From: Sorghum bicolor
Lineage: Eukaryota > Streptophyta > Magnoliopsida > Poales > Poaceae
NCBI RefSeq assembly: GCF_000003195.3
Contig: NC_012870.2
Span: 21,506,501-21,570,500, forward strand
Length of the DNA stretch: 64,000 nucleotides
Direction: 5' to 3'
Shown one piece after another: positions 22,049-33,840 of the stretch (position 1 is the stretch's first letter; each line of letters opens with the position of its first letter). The notes below the pieces were generated by a model that made no database searches, had not been told where the DNA came from, and saw only the letters and a program-made list of their open reading frames with translations. The position numbers were made by a program, and so were the translations under genes.

Positions 22049-22506
22049 TCACACCACATGAATTGCCACGTATTGGCATGGGCAACATGGAACCATGGTG
22101 CATCATTGGATAAATCTAGTGACCCAAAACGTTTTTAGAGTTCGTAAACCTAAATGATATACAATAAAAATTTATGGGCTAATGGTATGTTTCACTCAAA
22201 ATTATAAACCTAGGAGTCCTATGTGGATAGTTTAACAAAGAAAAAAATATACACCCAAAATTTTCTGGAGGGCTTGAACATGTAACGTGGGAACAATTGG
22301 ATACGTGTATGCCCGAACACAGGACAGAAAATCTCATAATCGGTTTAATGATACAGAAACCATTTCTATTCCAAGCTTCAAATAGCTCAAAGCATCTTCT
22401 GCTGATCGATCGCAGATTTAGTCTTACTCTTACATATATACATTACTCCTGAGCCATTGACTTCCATCAAAAATAATGAGTCAATGACTGCAGGAGCTAA
22501 TATATA
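22049..22506. other. Array spacer, 3' side of copy 4
   Basis: No gene; the sequence is the usual downstream spacer (ATTTATGGGCTAATGGTATG, AACACAGGACAGAAAATCTC, CAATGACTGCAGGAGCTAAT). It resumes after the CACTA element at 27828. Confidence 0.6.
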
Positions 22507-22524
22507 CACTACTACACTCACGTA

Positions 22525-22815
22525 CAGTAAGGGCGGCTAAATATGCTCTGTAAGGGCGGTTGGCCCAGCCACCCTTATGCAAACGCTCTTACAGTGGATT
22601 CCACTGTAAGGGCGGTTCAACACCAGCCGCCCTTATAGTGGTCCACTGTAAGGGCGGTTGGAAACAACAGCCGCCCTTACAGTGGCCTACTGTAAGAGCG
22701 GTTGGTGCTTCTTGCCGCCCTTATAGTGAGCCTTAGTAAGGGCGGCTTGTGTCTCAGCCGCCTTTATTGTCTGCATTTGCAAGGGCGGCTCTATCTAGAA
22801 CCGCCTCTACAGTTA
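22525..22815. repeat. CACTA subterminal repeats, left end
   Basis: TGTAAGGGCGGTT and its complement AACCGCCCTTACAG occur about ten times in roughly 290 bp, with short variants (TGTAAGAGCGG, TTTGCAAGGGCGGC). These are likely binding sites for the element's own DNA-binding protein, known from En/Spm biology; that role is inferred here. Confidence 0.8.
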
Positions 22816-23070
22816 TTTTTCACAAAAAAAAATAAAAATTACAATAATCGAGTTGACAGCACAGCACAACACCACATACATATATACATATATAATCAGA
22901 TTCTCAACATCACAGATTCACAACATAAATATCCATACATATACACAGCACCACATTTCAAGTCCAAAATGTTTCCATGTCCAAATCCATCCAAAAGAGT
23001 CCGAAATTTTTCAGGTACTAATACAAATCGATCACAGTCCATTCCAACAAGTTCACATGTAATCAACGAC

Positions 23071-26000
23071 CTAGACATAGCCTATCCACTGACGGAGGTG
23101 CTGGTAAAGAGGATTGCTACCTAAGTCGGACTGTGGGTTATGGTAATCACCTTTGTAATAAACAACATGGTCCATTATAAAGTTGCAAAGGTCACCAACA
23201 ATCTCTAAGAGGTCATCATCCCTGTAGACATCCCTTTTTAGTCCTTTTTCTTCTTTCCACTACAAGATCGTAAAAGACAAGTTTAGGTCTAGTGTAAAGA
23301 AGAGATTGCAAAGCTAAGTGAGAAATACTATGTTTTCATACTACAACCCACTAAGAGATTCAAACTTACCAATTCAGGGTGTCTCCTGTAGCCTTTTGTG
23401 TTACTGATGAAAGCACATACATAGTATCCACAATGCAGACTTCCTGGCCTTTGCTTGGGAAACTTTGTTTCAATTTGCAAATGGAGATGTGTCAAGTATA
23501 AGTACTGAAAAAATTAGTAATTTTATGCCAAACTAAGTCGCACTTACCGAACATAGAGATTTAAAACGCAAGTGGTTCCCCAGACCTGGATCATGCCTTC
23601 CTTTGTGGTTCTTGACATAGGCCCTGAATGCCCTGTTTGAATAAAAATCGATGTGACTTGTAGTATGCAGAAGTCGATATTAAAGTGAATCATATAAGGT
23701 TACTAGGATTACAAATTTGCTTACGTAATGAGAATTGACATGAAGTCTTTATGTGTGTGAGGGTCAAAATCTGCAGAATCACAAATCCATGCCATGTTCA
23801 TCCCGACATCGAGACCTATGACTATCCAGTGATTGCTACAACAATTTTAAATAAACACATAAGTACCTTTGCATCAAAATAAGATAAACCGAACAATCGT
23901 TAAGTATACAATTAATCGAACTTACTTGAAGTGGTATGGAATCCATATTGTTTCGAAGTGTTGGAGATTCTTTAAACATACGGCAATCCACGCCGCAACC
24001 TTAAGAGACTCTTCTCTTATTTTGGCCACACGGATCTTTTCTTTCTCCGCCAACGTCCCTCCAGCAGCTAGCTGTGGCGCATCCAATTCCCATCTCGATG
24101 GGTAATTAAAATTTATTTGTGCTATAGGCATAGGGTCTACATACCCGGCTTTCGTTGAGCGTGTAGATTTCATAAAGTTTGCTTGCATTCTAAAAATCAT
24201 GACGTAAGTTAGTTTTAGCAAAATCCAACTAGGTTACTTTCAAATCATATCAAGAGGAAGAGGACTTACAGGCACCAAGTGCGAATCAGATTCATCGACA
24301 TTGAACTAAGGTGAAAGCATGATTGGATGTCGCTGAAGTCAAAGGCAATACCCGAAGCAGGGCCTCCAAATGTGCGAGCAGGTATTACTGCTTCCAACAC
24401 ATTCAGTTCTGTACGTGAAACATGCAAGTAGTACCAATCATTGAACCTTCTCATTCCATATGGCATCTTACACAAGACCCGGTTTGGTAGGAAACGTTTG
24501 CCTTTTACATATTCTTTCGGGCAATCCTTTGACCACTTGATGGTTTCAACATCTGGATACTTTGTTATCGTTGTGTAGTCTGAGGTGTCAGTGGGCATCC
24601 TGTAGGCAAATTTGTTTGGGCCTTGGTTCTCAGGCTTGAACTGGTCATGAGCATACCACTTGTACATACCCGAGACATTCATATCCACAAAAGATTTTGA
24701 CCCTGTCGACCTTATCATGATGGGGATCTTTTCACGAGCTTCACATACTAGAGGGAGTAGTTCTTCATGTGTCGGCGGTGCTTGTTGAAAAGTCTGTGCC
24801 ATCTCATCATGGCCTTGCTCGGGGCGAGCTGGAGAATGTTGTGGCTTAGGAGGCACATGTGGTGTCTCGTCATGCTCTGACTCGGCACGAGCTGTAGAAG
24901 GTTTTGGGCTATGAGGCACATGTGGTGTCTCGTCACGCTTTGGCTCGGCACGAGCTGTAGAAGGTTGCGGACTCTGAGGCACATGTGGCATCTCATGCTC
25001 TGGCTCCGCACGAGCTACAGAAGGTTCACCTATTTGAGGCTCATGTGGCGTCTCATCATGCCCTGGCTCGACCCCTTGCTCACCAGCGGTTGGAGAAGCC
25101 GGTACCCTCTCATGCATCAAGTGGTCCTCATGAGACGGTGAATACACCGCTCCATCCTCAAGGTGGACTCTCTCCAGGTGTACATCACTTGGAGTTGGCG
25201 AGGAAACATTCAACACAATATCCTTTTTGTACCAGAGGATGAACTGTTTCATGAGTAGTCCAAGCTCACGAATCCCCTCGCTAGTTGGGTGTTCAATCTT
25301 ATGCTTCGCGTACTCGGGATTCACGGTATGCACCTCAACCTTACTATAGTCGGCCGGGACCGGTTTATGGTGCCAGATGTCGCCTGGAATTGGAGGATGT
25401 GCCAGACCCGTTGCCACCTCAGCCATCTCCTGTCCCCTACCGATGGGAATCAACAGGATGCAACGAGTTGGCACCCGTATGTGATCGACTGAGGCGGAGG
25501 CTGCATTGGAACCTTGGCTGCTTTGAACATTTGGAGGGCTACCAACTAGAACCAAATCCCTAGGCGGCTCTATTTGTGACCGTCGCTCAGTAGACAGTCC
25601 TTGCTCCTGTAGCTCCTTGGCAACTAGGGTCTTCACTAGGGTGGCAAGACTCACCTCCCGGTTTCTACCATGTTTCTTGTACATCTCCACATCCTCTCGA
25701 AATCCTTCCTTCCAGGTCTTATGTTTCCCTAAACCCCTGACACGGCCTGGGTGCTCGGGGTTTCCCAAGCCAAGGCTAAGCTCGTCCTTCTCTCTAGAAG
25801 GAGTGAATGAGCCCTTCTCGATGTCTTCAGAATATTTCATTATCCTTGACACTGCCTCCTCGGTCTCTAGCTTGGCAAATTTCAGACTGCTGCCTGATTC
25901 TTCAAGATTCCTTGCAAAGAGCCAACGCTTGGTGCGTGGCTTCAATTTCATTACTTTTGTATTCCCAGCAGCTACGGCCTCCTCTTCCATCTTTCTAAAC

Positions 26001-26461
26001 ATCTCTTCCTTTCCCTCGTAGCCACCGGGGCCTAGACGAGGGTGGTGGATGTTCTTCTTCGCCTGCAAGCTGTTCTTTTCACTTAAGGCCAAAGATTTTG
26101 CTGAATCATGTTGCATTTGTGCTTCAAACATGTCTGCGTATTGGGACAACAATTGGCCTTCTTCAACATCGTCTTCTTGGTCATCATCGTTGCCATCAAG
26201 AAACATTACTTCACCATGATGAAGCCATACTGTGTAGTTCGGGACAAATCCTCGCCTAATCAGATGTGATCTGATGATTTCCACATCATAAGTTGCTAAG
26301 TGGTTCTTGCAATCTTTACAGGGACAAATAACTGAACAATTATTTCCTGTTGACAACGTCTTTGCATGATTCATTGCGATTGTAATAAATTTGTCCACCT
26401 CATCAGCATAGGCTTGTGAGTACCTTGGCAAACCATACATCCAAGTAGCCCTATTATCCAT
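23071..26461 (-). CDS. CACTA-encoded protein: transposase-associated domain plus Ulp1-like cysteine protease
   Basis: My splice model has six exons: 26461-24270, 24189-23926, 23835-23725, 23632-23548, 23504-23370 and 23259-23071. All five introns have GT-AG ends, the frame holds across every junction, and the product is 991 residues. The start is the ATG at 26461 (MDNRATWMYGLPRYSQ), as upstream sequence is minisatellite. Residues 1-84 match the transposase-associated domain of En/Spm elements, with a CPCKDC motif. The middle has an HPGRVRGLG segment of Ptta/En/Spm-type proteins and a repeated, proline-rich linker. Residues 780-930 resemble C48 (Ulp1/SENP) proteases: His821 (HW), Asp838 (DS), Gln902, Cys909 (HCGYYVC). 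SUMO or ubiquitin-like cleavage is inferred from family. Such domains are known passengers of plant transposons. No stop or frameshift is seen in the model. Confidence 0.82.
24800..25090 (-). repeat. Coding tandem repeat in the CACTA gene
   Basis: Within exon 1 a unit of about 24 codons is repeated about four times. Each unit has an ARAEP/ARAES-type start, then H-(D)-E-(T/M)-PHVP and a PxPS end (the last is diverged). At DNA level GGCTCGGCACGAGCTGTAGA recurs. This gives a flexible, acidic and proline-rich linker between the N-terminal and protease regions. Confidence 0.8.
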
Positions 26462-26476
26462 TTTTACATAAATAAA

Positions 26477-27140
26477 AAAATTAATTAGTTGAGAATAATT
26501 ATTAGCAACAATTAATAAGTAACAATTATTATCTACAATTATTAGCAACAATTAGTAGCTATCATTATTAGCAATAATTGTGTTAGAAATGATTATTAGA
26601 CATAATTAATAGTACCAATTATTATCTACCATTATTAGCAACAATTAATAAGTAACAATTATTATCTACCATTATTAGCAACAATTAATAAGTAACAATT
26701 ATTATCTACCATTATTAGCAACAATTAATAAGTACCAATTATTATCTACCATTATTAGCAACAATTAATAAGTAACAATTATTATCTACCATTATTAGCA
26801 ACAATTATTAGCCGATTATTAGACATAATTAATATTACCAATTATTATCTACCATTATTAGCAACAATTAATAAGTAACAATTATTATCTACCATTATTA
26901 GCTATCATTATTAGTAATAATTGTGTTAGAAACGATTATTAGACATAATTAATATTACCAAATATTATCTACCATTATTAGCAACAATTAATAAGTAACA
27001 ATTATTATCTACCATTATTAGCAACAATTATTATCTATCATTATTAGTAATAATTGTGTTAGAAACGATTATTAGACATAATTAATTTTACCAATTATGA
27101 TCTACCATTATTAGAAACAATTAATATTAACAACAACTAT
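26477..27140. repeat. AT-rich minisatellite, 40-bp unit
   Basis: A 40-bp unit containing ATTATTATCTACCATTATTA and GCAACAATTAATAAGTA is repeated directly, most regularly from about 26610 to 26815. Variant units with GATTATTAGACATAATTAAT form a higher-order pattern up to about 27140. It abuts the ATG of the CACTA gene on its 5' side. Confidence 0.9.
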
Positions 27141-27609
27141 TAGTTTACCGATAACTATTCATGCCAACCACATTACAAATTCATGAAACAAAAACAAAAA
27201 AAGGAAACCCTAGATCTAGAATGCCTTTTCTCTCCATACATGAAACTACAATTAATCTTCAATAAAATCAAGCTATATCACCTAATTGATGGTGCAAGGT
27301 GGTGTCTCTACCTATTCTATACTAATAGCATCATAGATAAGCTCTAATTTGGTCAACACAAAGCTCAAGCTCCATGGAAGAGAGAGAAAACCAAAATGTA
27401 AATTGCTCACTAACCAACCAATAAAACATGGATTAGAGGGTGGGAATAGCATTTTCTTACCTTAAACAAGCTCCCCACCAAAGGATTTAAGTTCAAAACC
27501 TCCCCCCTTCCTAGAGTGATTTTAGGGAGGTGTCCAAGGCCTTCCAAACCTTTTTTTGCGAGTGGAAGTGAGTGGCTCGGGGAGGAAGAAGAGTGGGCTG
27601 GCTAGTTAT

Positions 27610-27800
27610 GGTACAGACCTGTGTAGGGGCGGTTGTTGTTACCAGCCGCCCCTACAGTGCCTCCCCCACTGTAAGGGCGGCTGGTAACACCAACCGGCCC
27701 TACAGAGAACACTACAAGGGCGGCTGGCTATTTGGTTGGCTGTCCACCCACTGTAAGAGCGGTTCAAATGTTAATCGCCCCTACAGTGTGGGGAGGGGCG
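27610..27800. repeat. CACTA subterminal repeats, right end
   Basis: The same GGGCGG-centred motifs as at the left end (GTAGGGGCGGTTG, ACTGTAAGGGCGGCTGG, TAAGAGCGGTTCAAA) in both orientations. They confirm the two ends belong to one element. Confidence 0.8.
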
Positions 27801-27888
27801 CTCTCTTAGTAAGTTTTTCAAGTAGTGATAGTCACCGGCAATTAGTAGCAACCATAAGTACAGAAGTGGCAACTAGCTAGGTACAGAG

Positions 27889-28131
27889 CTACAAGCGGTG
27901 GTGGCCGGAGGAGGCAATGCCGTCGTCGAAGTTCTGGTAGTAGCTATGCAGGTCATACCCGAACCTCACCGCGGTTCGCCTCGGCCGCACCGCGCGTCTC
28001 CTCCAATAGCGGCTCAACCTCGACAGCAACTGCTTCACCACGGCAGCTGACCGCCGGCTGCCGCTCCTGGCGTGGACCCTCCTGCCCCGGCCGCTGCCCC
28101 CGTTGTACAGGCCGAGCAGAGACGCCGCCAT
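27889..28131 (-). CDS. Small arginine-rich protein, array copy 4 (subfamily A)
   Basis: An 80-residue single-exon protein starting at the ATG 28131-28129 (MAASLLGLYNGGSG). It has the same layout and tail (IASSGHHRL) as copy 3, with VKQLLSRLSRYWRRR as basic stretch and AVRFGYDLHSYYQNFDDG as core. The stop codon is only about 60 bp from the right end of the CACTA element, so the transposon lies in its immediate 3' flank and may affect its transcript end. In-frame sequence upstream of the ATG is open but starts at GTG, so I did not extend it. Function unknown. Confidence 0.82.
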   Translation of the reverse strand: MAASLLGLYNGGSGRGRRVHARSGSRRSAAVVKQLLSRLSRYWRRRAVRPRRTAVRFGYDLHSYYQNFDDGIASSGHHRL

Positions 28132-28344
28132 ATGATTGCTCACTTGGTTCTCACAAGTCACAGACACTATCGTCGTAACTAACTAGCTGAACTATTATCT
28201 AAAACAACTAACTAGCTGAACTGCTGAAGATGTTGTGTGCTCCGACTCCGAGTCCGACCGAGCTGGAAGTAGGAGTATCTGTTGTGTGCTGCAGCTGTAG
28301 CTTGTTCTGAAGATGTTGTGCAAAACGAAACCTCCCATGCCGCA

Positions 28345-28354
28345 GCTTTATAGG
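28345..28354 (-). promoter_or_regulatory. TATA box of copy 4
   Basis: Minus-strand CCTATAAAGC lies about 215 bp before the ATG. The longer leader comes from a local repeat of ACTAACTAGCTGAAC. Flanks match copy 1 closely. Confidence 0.75.
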
Positions 28355-29690
28355 CTCGGATGGTGGGAGTAGTCCGACACGCGTCGATCACCAGCACGCA
28401 CTCGATCACGTACATGGTGACGACTGACGAGGCATCCACTACGGCGATCATCCGAAAGTTCCAAGCAAAATCCAGCTTCATGTTTGTATCTTTTTGAAGC
28501 CGCCGGTCGAAAGAAAAGAGATCAGAACCGTCTACCGGCAAACAGCAGAGGCCTGTGTATTTGCTTTAGTGACGTATCGGACATTCGGACCTCGCCATCT
28601 AGCGACACGGCGCCACGCGGCGCCTACTCACGTGAGCTGCTTCCTGTCGACCGTCCTGCCGATAAGGTCGGCAGCTTCCTGCCCGCCCTGCCGCTGGATC
28701 ATGCATGTCGGAGTCGTCATCATCCGTTGGTTTGCTGTAGAGATGCCGGTCGGTCGGTCGGTCGGCAGTTAGGCACGGTGGCCTGTTCAATTTCAATGTA
28801 TGCACGGCCGGCCGGCGCCATGGATGTGTTTGTTGCACGGTTGATGGCAGGCACGGCGGCGGCGGCGGCCGGCCGGGCGTGTAATGTCAGGTGCACGGTG
28901 TGTTTCAGTTGACTGTGGCGCGGCTGGCCTAATGGACATGCATGCGGGACGGCGAATTTGGCAAGATGTTCTGAAGAACTCGGCACCATATACCATCAGA
29001 GACTAGAAATCTATGATGTGATGTCATCGAAGATTGGACTGGGTTCAGTCTTCAGTGAGATAGATAGATGCGCGCAAGAGCACGTACTCGAAGCTACTCA
29101 TCATGGATAATTACTGGTTATTACAAATTCTTTTTGGATGATCTTATCCTTGTACTGAAGATGACTAAAGCTTATGAGAACCTGGACCCTTTTTTTTATA
29201 CAGCCGGAACATGCATGGTCTTTCACTCTTTTGATATCTTCCAAAAAAAAATGGAAAAGGAAAAAGAAAAAAAGATACCATCGAGCTGAGTCATCCATGC
29301 GCAGGATTAACATGGGAGTGGATTAGAATGTGTGTCATCTACTGACTACAACCAATTTCTACGTCCTAAAGAAAGAAAAAGGGAACGCACTAGCTAGTGT
29401 TATGTTAAAGCGAAAATCTCTAGAAGAGAGGAGGCGAAGTTTCTAGTTGCATGCGCCCGTACGTCGATCTTCAGCCTGAACCGATGATCGGCAGACCACA
29501 AAAAAGGATGGTCGGTGAATGGCAGCATATATATGCAGGGGACTGTGGTAATAGAAATCATCCGATCGAGTCATCATGGTACAACGATGAGTCGCCACTG
29601 GCCACTCTTGCTTTTGAGGTTTTGCCTTGACCCAACCCAATGCTAGTTTCCCTTTCCTTTGTCAAGATTAGCCTTCTGCCTGCGAGCATC
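28355..29690 (-). promoter_or_regulatory. Upstream region of copy 4 with conserved array modules
   Basis: No gene. It carries the full module series: GACGAGGCATCCACTACGGC, CCTGTCGACCGTCCTGCCG, GCGCCATGGATGTG and the distal GGATGATCTTATCCTTGTA (29136-29154), then CGAGCTGAGTCATCCATGC and AAAGAAAAAGGGAACGC. TGAGTCA-type motifs are possible bZIP sites. This is the most complete, least interrupted upstream region in the window. Confidence 0.55.
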
Positions 29691-31198
29691 TCCAAAAATT
29701 TAGATCTTTTCACCCTAGCCTTCTACAGCTTTTCTATATCCTATGTGCACTCTAGAAAGTCAGTCATGTTCTTCATTTATAACTAGCGAGAAATCTGTAA
29801 AGAACAACTAAATTTGGAGATCTAATTAAAGAAGTTATTAAAGTATTTTACTAAAATCTTTATTCATATCAATTAGAAAGGATATATATATAACTCCAAG
29901 AGGCTCTTTACACTACCACATAAAAGGCCATCAATGTTAGAATATCATTGGCGGTTCATGGTATAGATGGACTTTCAAAAATATGTAGCTAAAAGAATAT
30001 CATCAGTTATATAGTGTTGTGAGCTCTTTTTTGGTATGGATGTTTGAGAGAACCCTGAGGTCTTGAGTTCAAATTCAGTAATCTCGCATAGTGTTTTAAC
30101 ATTCCTATTGTCAGAAATAGAGATTTTAATGAAAAAAATGTCTCTTCAATTAATGTTTTGTAAAGTGAGTTTAAGAAAGACTCTTGAAGATTCTCTAAAG
30201 CGGTTGATCAAATAGTCATGACTAACTGCATGAATCTTTTTGAGAAATTGTGTAGGGTTACACATACACTCAATAAACATTTTTATTTTCTAGTACCGGT
30301 ATCCTTAATTAGTTTGTTACGTATCATATTATCCTAAATGTTAACCAATTTTTATACAAGAGAATTAATATTATTTATTATGAAAGTGCTAAAATCTAAA
30401 AATATATTTCACAATTATATCTTTTGACATGACACAATTATATTTAATGATACTTAGTTAATATATTATTCACAAGTTAAAATGCATGAGGTCATATATA
30501 AGTGGTTTGGACCACAGTTTGTGAAACCACTCCAGCTTCTGAATTAGTCGACGTCGTAATAGGAGGCATAAGTATTAGATGACCATTTTAATACCTACAG
30601 TAGATGAAAAATTACTTGTTTTTATGTGCTCTCTAAATTTTTGTCATTTTTGATATAATATCCATATATGTAACATATATCTGATTGTTGTGAACTTATC
30701 AAGTACTCTATTATTTTTCCATAAATATATAATCTCTCCATTGCGCTCCGTATGTCTACAATATATTTTGCTTAGACCTTAGCTTAGGGTGATGACTCTT
30801 GTTACAGTGCAGTCTCGTGGCATCATAAATCTAGGTTTCTACTTCTTGAATTTTAATCGTATTAGTCGCTACACAAATTTTGTATCCACACGTCAATTGT
30901 AAATATAATGATGACATAAATGTCGTTTAAACCTGCACTATACCATATGAGATTGACAATGGAGTTTAAAGTAAGATCTCGAAATAGCTAACAATATTAT
31001 CCTCAAACAGGGATGTTAATATGAAGCCAAACAAACACTATTTTTAGCCACGCAAAGGAGGAGAGCATGGCCACCTGATTCATGCTAACCTCATTTTTTG
31101 TTTATGATGGTGAATTAGAATTATACGTGTGGTAGTATTTTTCTTTACAAAATAGAGTGCCTACAAACACAGTATAAATTTTTATATATCAAAACATA
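29691..31198. other. Array spacer, AT-rich, no gene
   Basis: It parallels 16540-18186 and 5765-6700, including GAGCATCTCC-type and GGAGATCTAATT segments near 29690-29830 and the GGTTTGGACCACAGT region near 30500. No coding sequence is seen. Confidence 0.5.
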
Positions 31199-31456
31199 CT
31201 CCCTCCATATCAGATTTAGAAGTCATTTAGGACAGCGACACGGTCTCCAAAACACAATTTTGACCTCTTATTTTTATAAAAATATTTAGGAAAAAATGAT
31301 ATAGGTATATTTTATGAAAGTATTTTTCAAGACAAATCTATTCATTTAATTTTTACATTTGTAACCTCAACAATTTAAAAGTTATTGATGATTTATATTC
31401 CCAATGTTTGACCCAAACCTTATCCAAAACAACTTCTAAATCCGATACAGAGTGAG
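31199..31456. mobile_element. Stowaway-like MITE
   Basis: Left end TACTCCCTCCATATCAGAT, right end degenerate CCGATACAGAGTGAGT. The length of about 258 bp and the TA at the left flank fit Stowaway elements. Confidence 0.7.
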
Positions 31457-33441
31457 TTGAAATTTATCTAAAGTAACAGCTTACATTTATCTAAACACTA
31501 TTCACTCCAAAAATATTAGAGGGGGGCATGGGTCACCTTGGGTATGCACTAATCTTATACTTTATTCAAGATGTTGAATTTGTATCAAAGTTTATATTAT
31601 AGTAACATTTATCTTCTTTTAAAAATAGAGTGCATATAACTACCCAAATACTATAGTATTGACATATACTTTTGGTCAAATTGTATAAATTTTTCTAATG
31701 TAACAACTTACATAGATTTCTCTAAAGACATCGTATATAAATTATCACCGTGCATTATTATGTACAGTTACTATAATTGGATTGTTGGTACATGAGTCAT
31801 TAAATCAAAAATTTTCATTATTGTTGCTTATGCGTGCATGTATACTTGATCTGTATGATGACACATCATGTGTGTGTATAAGTTATGCCTATTTAAACCC
31901 TTTTCAAATAGCATATCTTGTAATTTTAGATGTAGATTTGACGGGATATGTTAGTTTTACATTTATGGAAATGGATAATTTAGATTACAATTTGGAGGTG
32001 ATTATCTATCATAATGATATTTTGCCGATTTAAATGCAAATTTATGGGTTACTTACTTTGTTTCATAACAATGTAGGTGCAGGGTAAATTAGATGTAGAT
32101 TGACGAGTTATTTTATGTTTCACTTTACAATGGTAGAGGTGGATAATCTTTCTAGGGAAAAACAGAAAATAGATATAGCCGCTATTATTATCAATAGCGA
32201 TAGGTTCAGCTAATTAATGGCTAGATCTTTTCTAATTTATGAAAGAAAATTAGGATTCATCTTTTTTTTTTCTAGTGTATCTTGTGATAGAGACTACGTT
32301 GGGGCCTCCAACTATTAATTTTGAAAACCCAAGTAGATCCACAGGTATTTTTACCAATATTATTATCAATGTTGATTAGAGTCTACTGATCGAATTATTG
32401 GCTAGTTTTTTCCGGGTTTTTGTGAATATCTGTATAATTTTTTTCTAGTGCATCTTCTGAGAATTAACATAATTGAAGGCCTCCGGTTAGTACTAATAAG
32501 GTAGAAATACATCTAATAAGTTTGCTTAGAGAATCTATCTACAATAGTGCTTTTAAAACTCATTCTCTAAATCATCGTTTAGAGAGTTATTTGAATAAAA
32601 AATATTTTCTATATCTTTTTCAATCTCCAACAACTATTCATCCTGTGCGCACATTAAAGAGTCACTCTCCTCTCCATCTTTGGCTAACCAGAAATGTAGA
32701 ATACAGGATGACTATATTTAGATATCCAACTAAAAAGAAGTTGGAGATTATTTTTTATCAAAATCTCTTCCTGAAAATTTGAAAAAAAAAATAAAGAGTC
32801 TCTTAATGCAGGTGTAGTTCGTCATCGGTCAATGCTACATTCCGTTTTTTTTCTTCCATTGAACGCACACAATATTACGAGAATGGCCTTCGCGGTCCCT
32901 CAAACTAAATCAAACGTAAAAAAAGGCACATATCAGTATTAGGATATCGATTCACTTCAGCGACAGCCGAAAATTAATTAATTAGCAATCAAACATACCC
33001 ATACACAGCAGGCCAGTGTGCCGGCCACCTCACTCTATAAATCAGCACACAGAGCAGCTGGAAATCCACAAAGTAAAGCCATCCATTCCAACAGCTAGCT
33101 AGCTGACCAAAGCAACTTGCTGATTGTTGATCAATATAACGGCAGGCATAGAAAATAGCTGCCGCCCTGTCCATAGCTAATTAAATACACAGGTTATTAT
33201 ACAGACCAAGTGACTTCTTTACTATACAATAACAGGATGAAGGATATATAGCTAGATATAGCTAATCACCGGAAATCAACACTGGACTCGCTCTCTCTCA
33301 GTGAGGAGGCGCTAATAAGCCACTCTAATATCTTGGCCGTAGTTTGTTACACACAAGAGGCCGGAGAATCCAGGTCCTAGACTCCTAGTAGTGTCCTAGA
33401 CGTCCTAGCTACGCACACGTACGCCGTGGCCGCCGGCCCGA
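31457..33441. other. Spacer without recognised gene
   Basis: AT-rich up to about 32990, where the downstream spacer proper of copy 5 starts (ATCAAACATACCCATACAC and CTAATATCTTGGCC, also near 55500 and 61540). Around 32520-32780 a block resembles 16560-16740. No coding sequence supported. Confidence 0.45.
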
Positions 33442-33669
33442 CTAGGCATAGGCAATGCCGTCGTCGAAGTTCTGGGAGTAGCTATGCAGGTCATACCCGA
33501 ACCTGACCGCGCTTCGCCTCGGCCGCGCCGCCGTGCGTCTCCTCCAAGAGCACCTCAACCTCGAAAGAAGCTGCTTCACCGCCGCCGACGACCGGCCACT
33601 GCTCCTATCATGTACCCTCCCGCCCTGGGCGCTGGTGGTGGTGTACAGGCCTAGCAGAGACGCCGCCAT
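33442..33669 (-). CDS. Small arginine-rich protein, array copy 5 (subfamily A)
   Basis: A 75-residue single-exon protein, ATG at 33669-33667 (MAASLLGLYTTTSAQGG). The linker differs (TTTSAQGGRVHDRSSG) but the basic stretch VKQLLSRLRCSWRRR and core AVRFGYDLHSYSQNFDDG are kept. The core has S rather than Y before QNF, like subfamily B, and the tail is only IAYA. It therefore bridges the two subfamilies. Its downstream spacer also matches that of the B copies. Function unknown. Confidence 0.8.
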   Translation of the reverse strand: MAASLLGLYTTTSAQGGRVHDRSSGRSSAAVKQLLSRLRCSWRRRTAARPRRSAVRFGYDLHSYSQNFDDGIAYA

Positions 33670-33830
33670 GATCGCTCACTCGGTTCTCGCAAGTCACTCG
33701 CAGACACTCTCGCGAATAAGTGACAAATATAATAACTAGCTGCTAGATCTGTTTGCTCCGAGAGCTCGAGTATCTGTGTGCTGCAGCTCTGTAGCAAGAT
33801 GATGTGCGAAACGAAACCTCCCATGCCGCA

Positions 33831-33840
33831 GCTTTATAAG
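33831..33840 (-). promoter_or_regulatory. TATA box of copy 5
   Basis: Minus-strand CTTATAAAGC about 160 bp before the ATG, in the conserved context. Confidence 0.75.

Larger units (their letters stand above)
22507..27827 (-). mobile_element. CACTA (En/Spm) transposon, 5.3 kb, with Ulp1-like gene
   Basis: Ends CACTACTACA and (complement of the right end) CACTACTTGA, flanked by the 3-bp duplication ATA (22504-22506 and 27828-27830). The empty site GAGCTAATAATAGTCACC survives near 2684-2701. Both ends carry arrays of TGTAAGGGCGG-type subterminal repeats in both orientations. The interior encodes one minus-strand gene with transposase-associated and Ulp1-like protease domains. No TNP2-type catalytic transposase is seen, so mobility would need help in trans. 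Confidence 0.93.

Noticed and set aside
26477..27140. CRISPR-like array of 40-bp repeats
   Set aside because: Repeats are contiguous with no unique spacers, AT-rich, and lie inside a plant CACTA element; it is a minisatellite.
29068..29289. 73-codon plus-strand frame over the distal upstream module
   Set aside because: Sister modules at 4062 and 34377 break the frame; conservation is at DNA level, not protein level.
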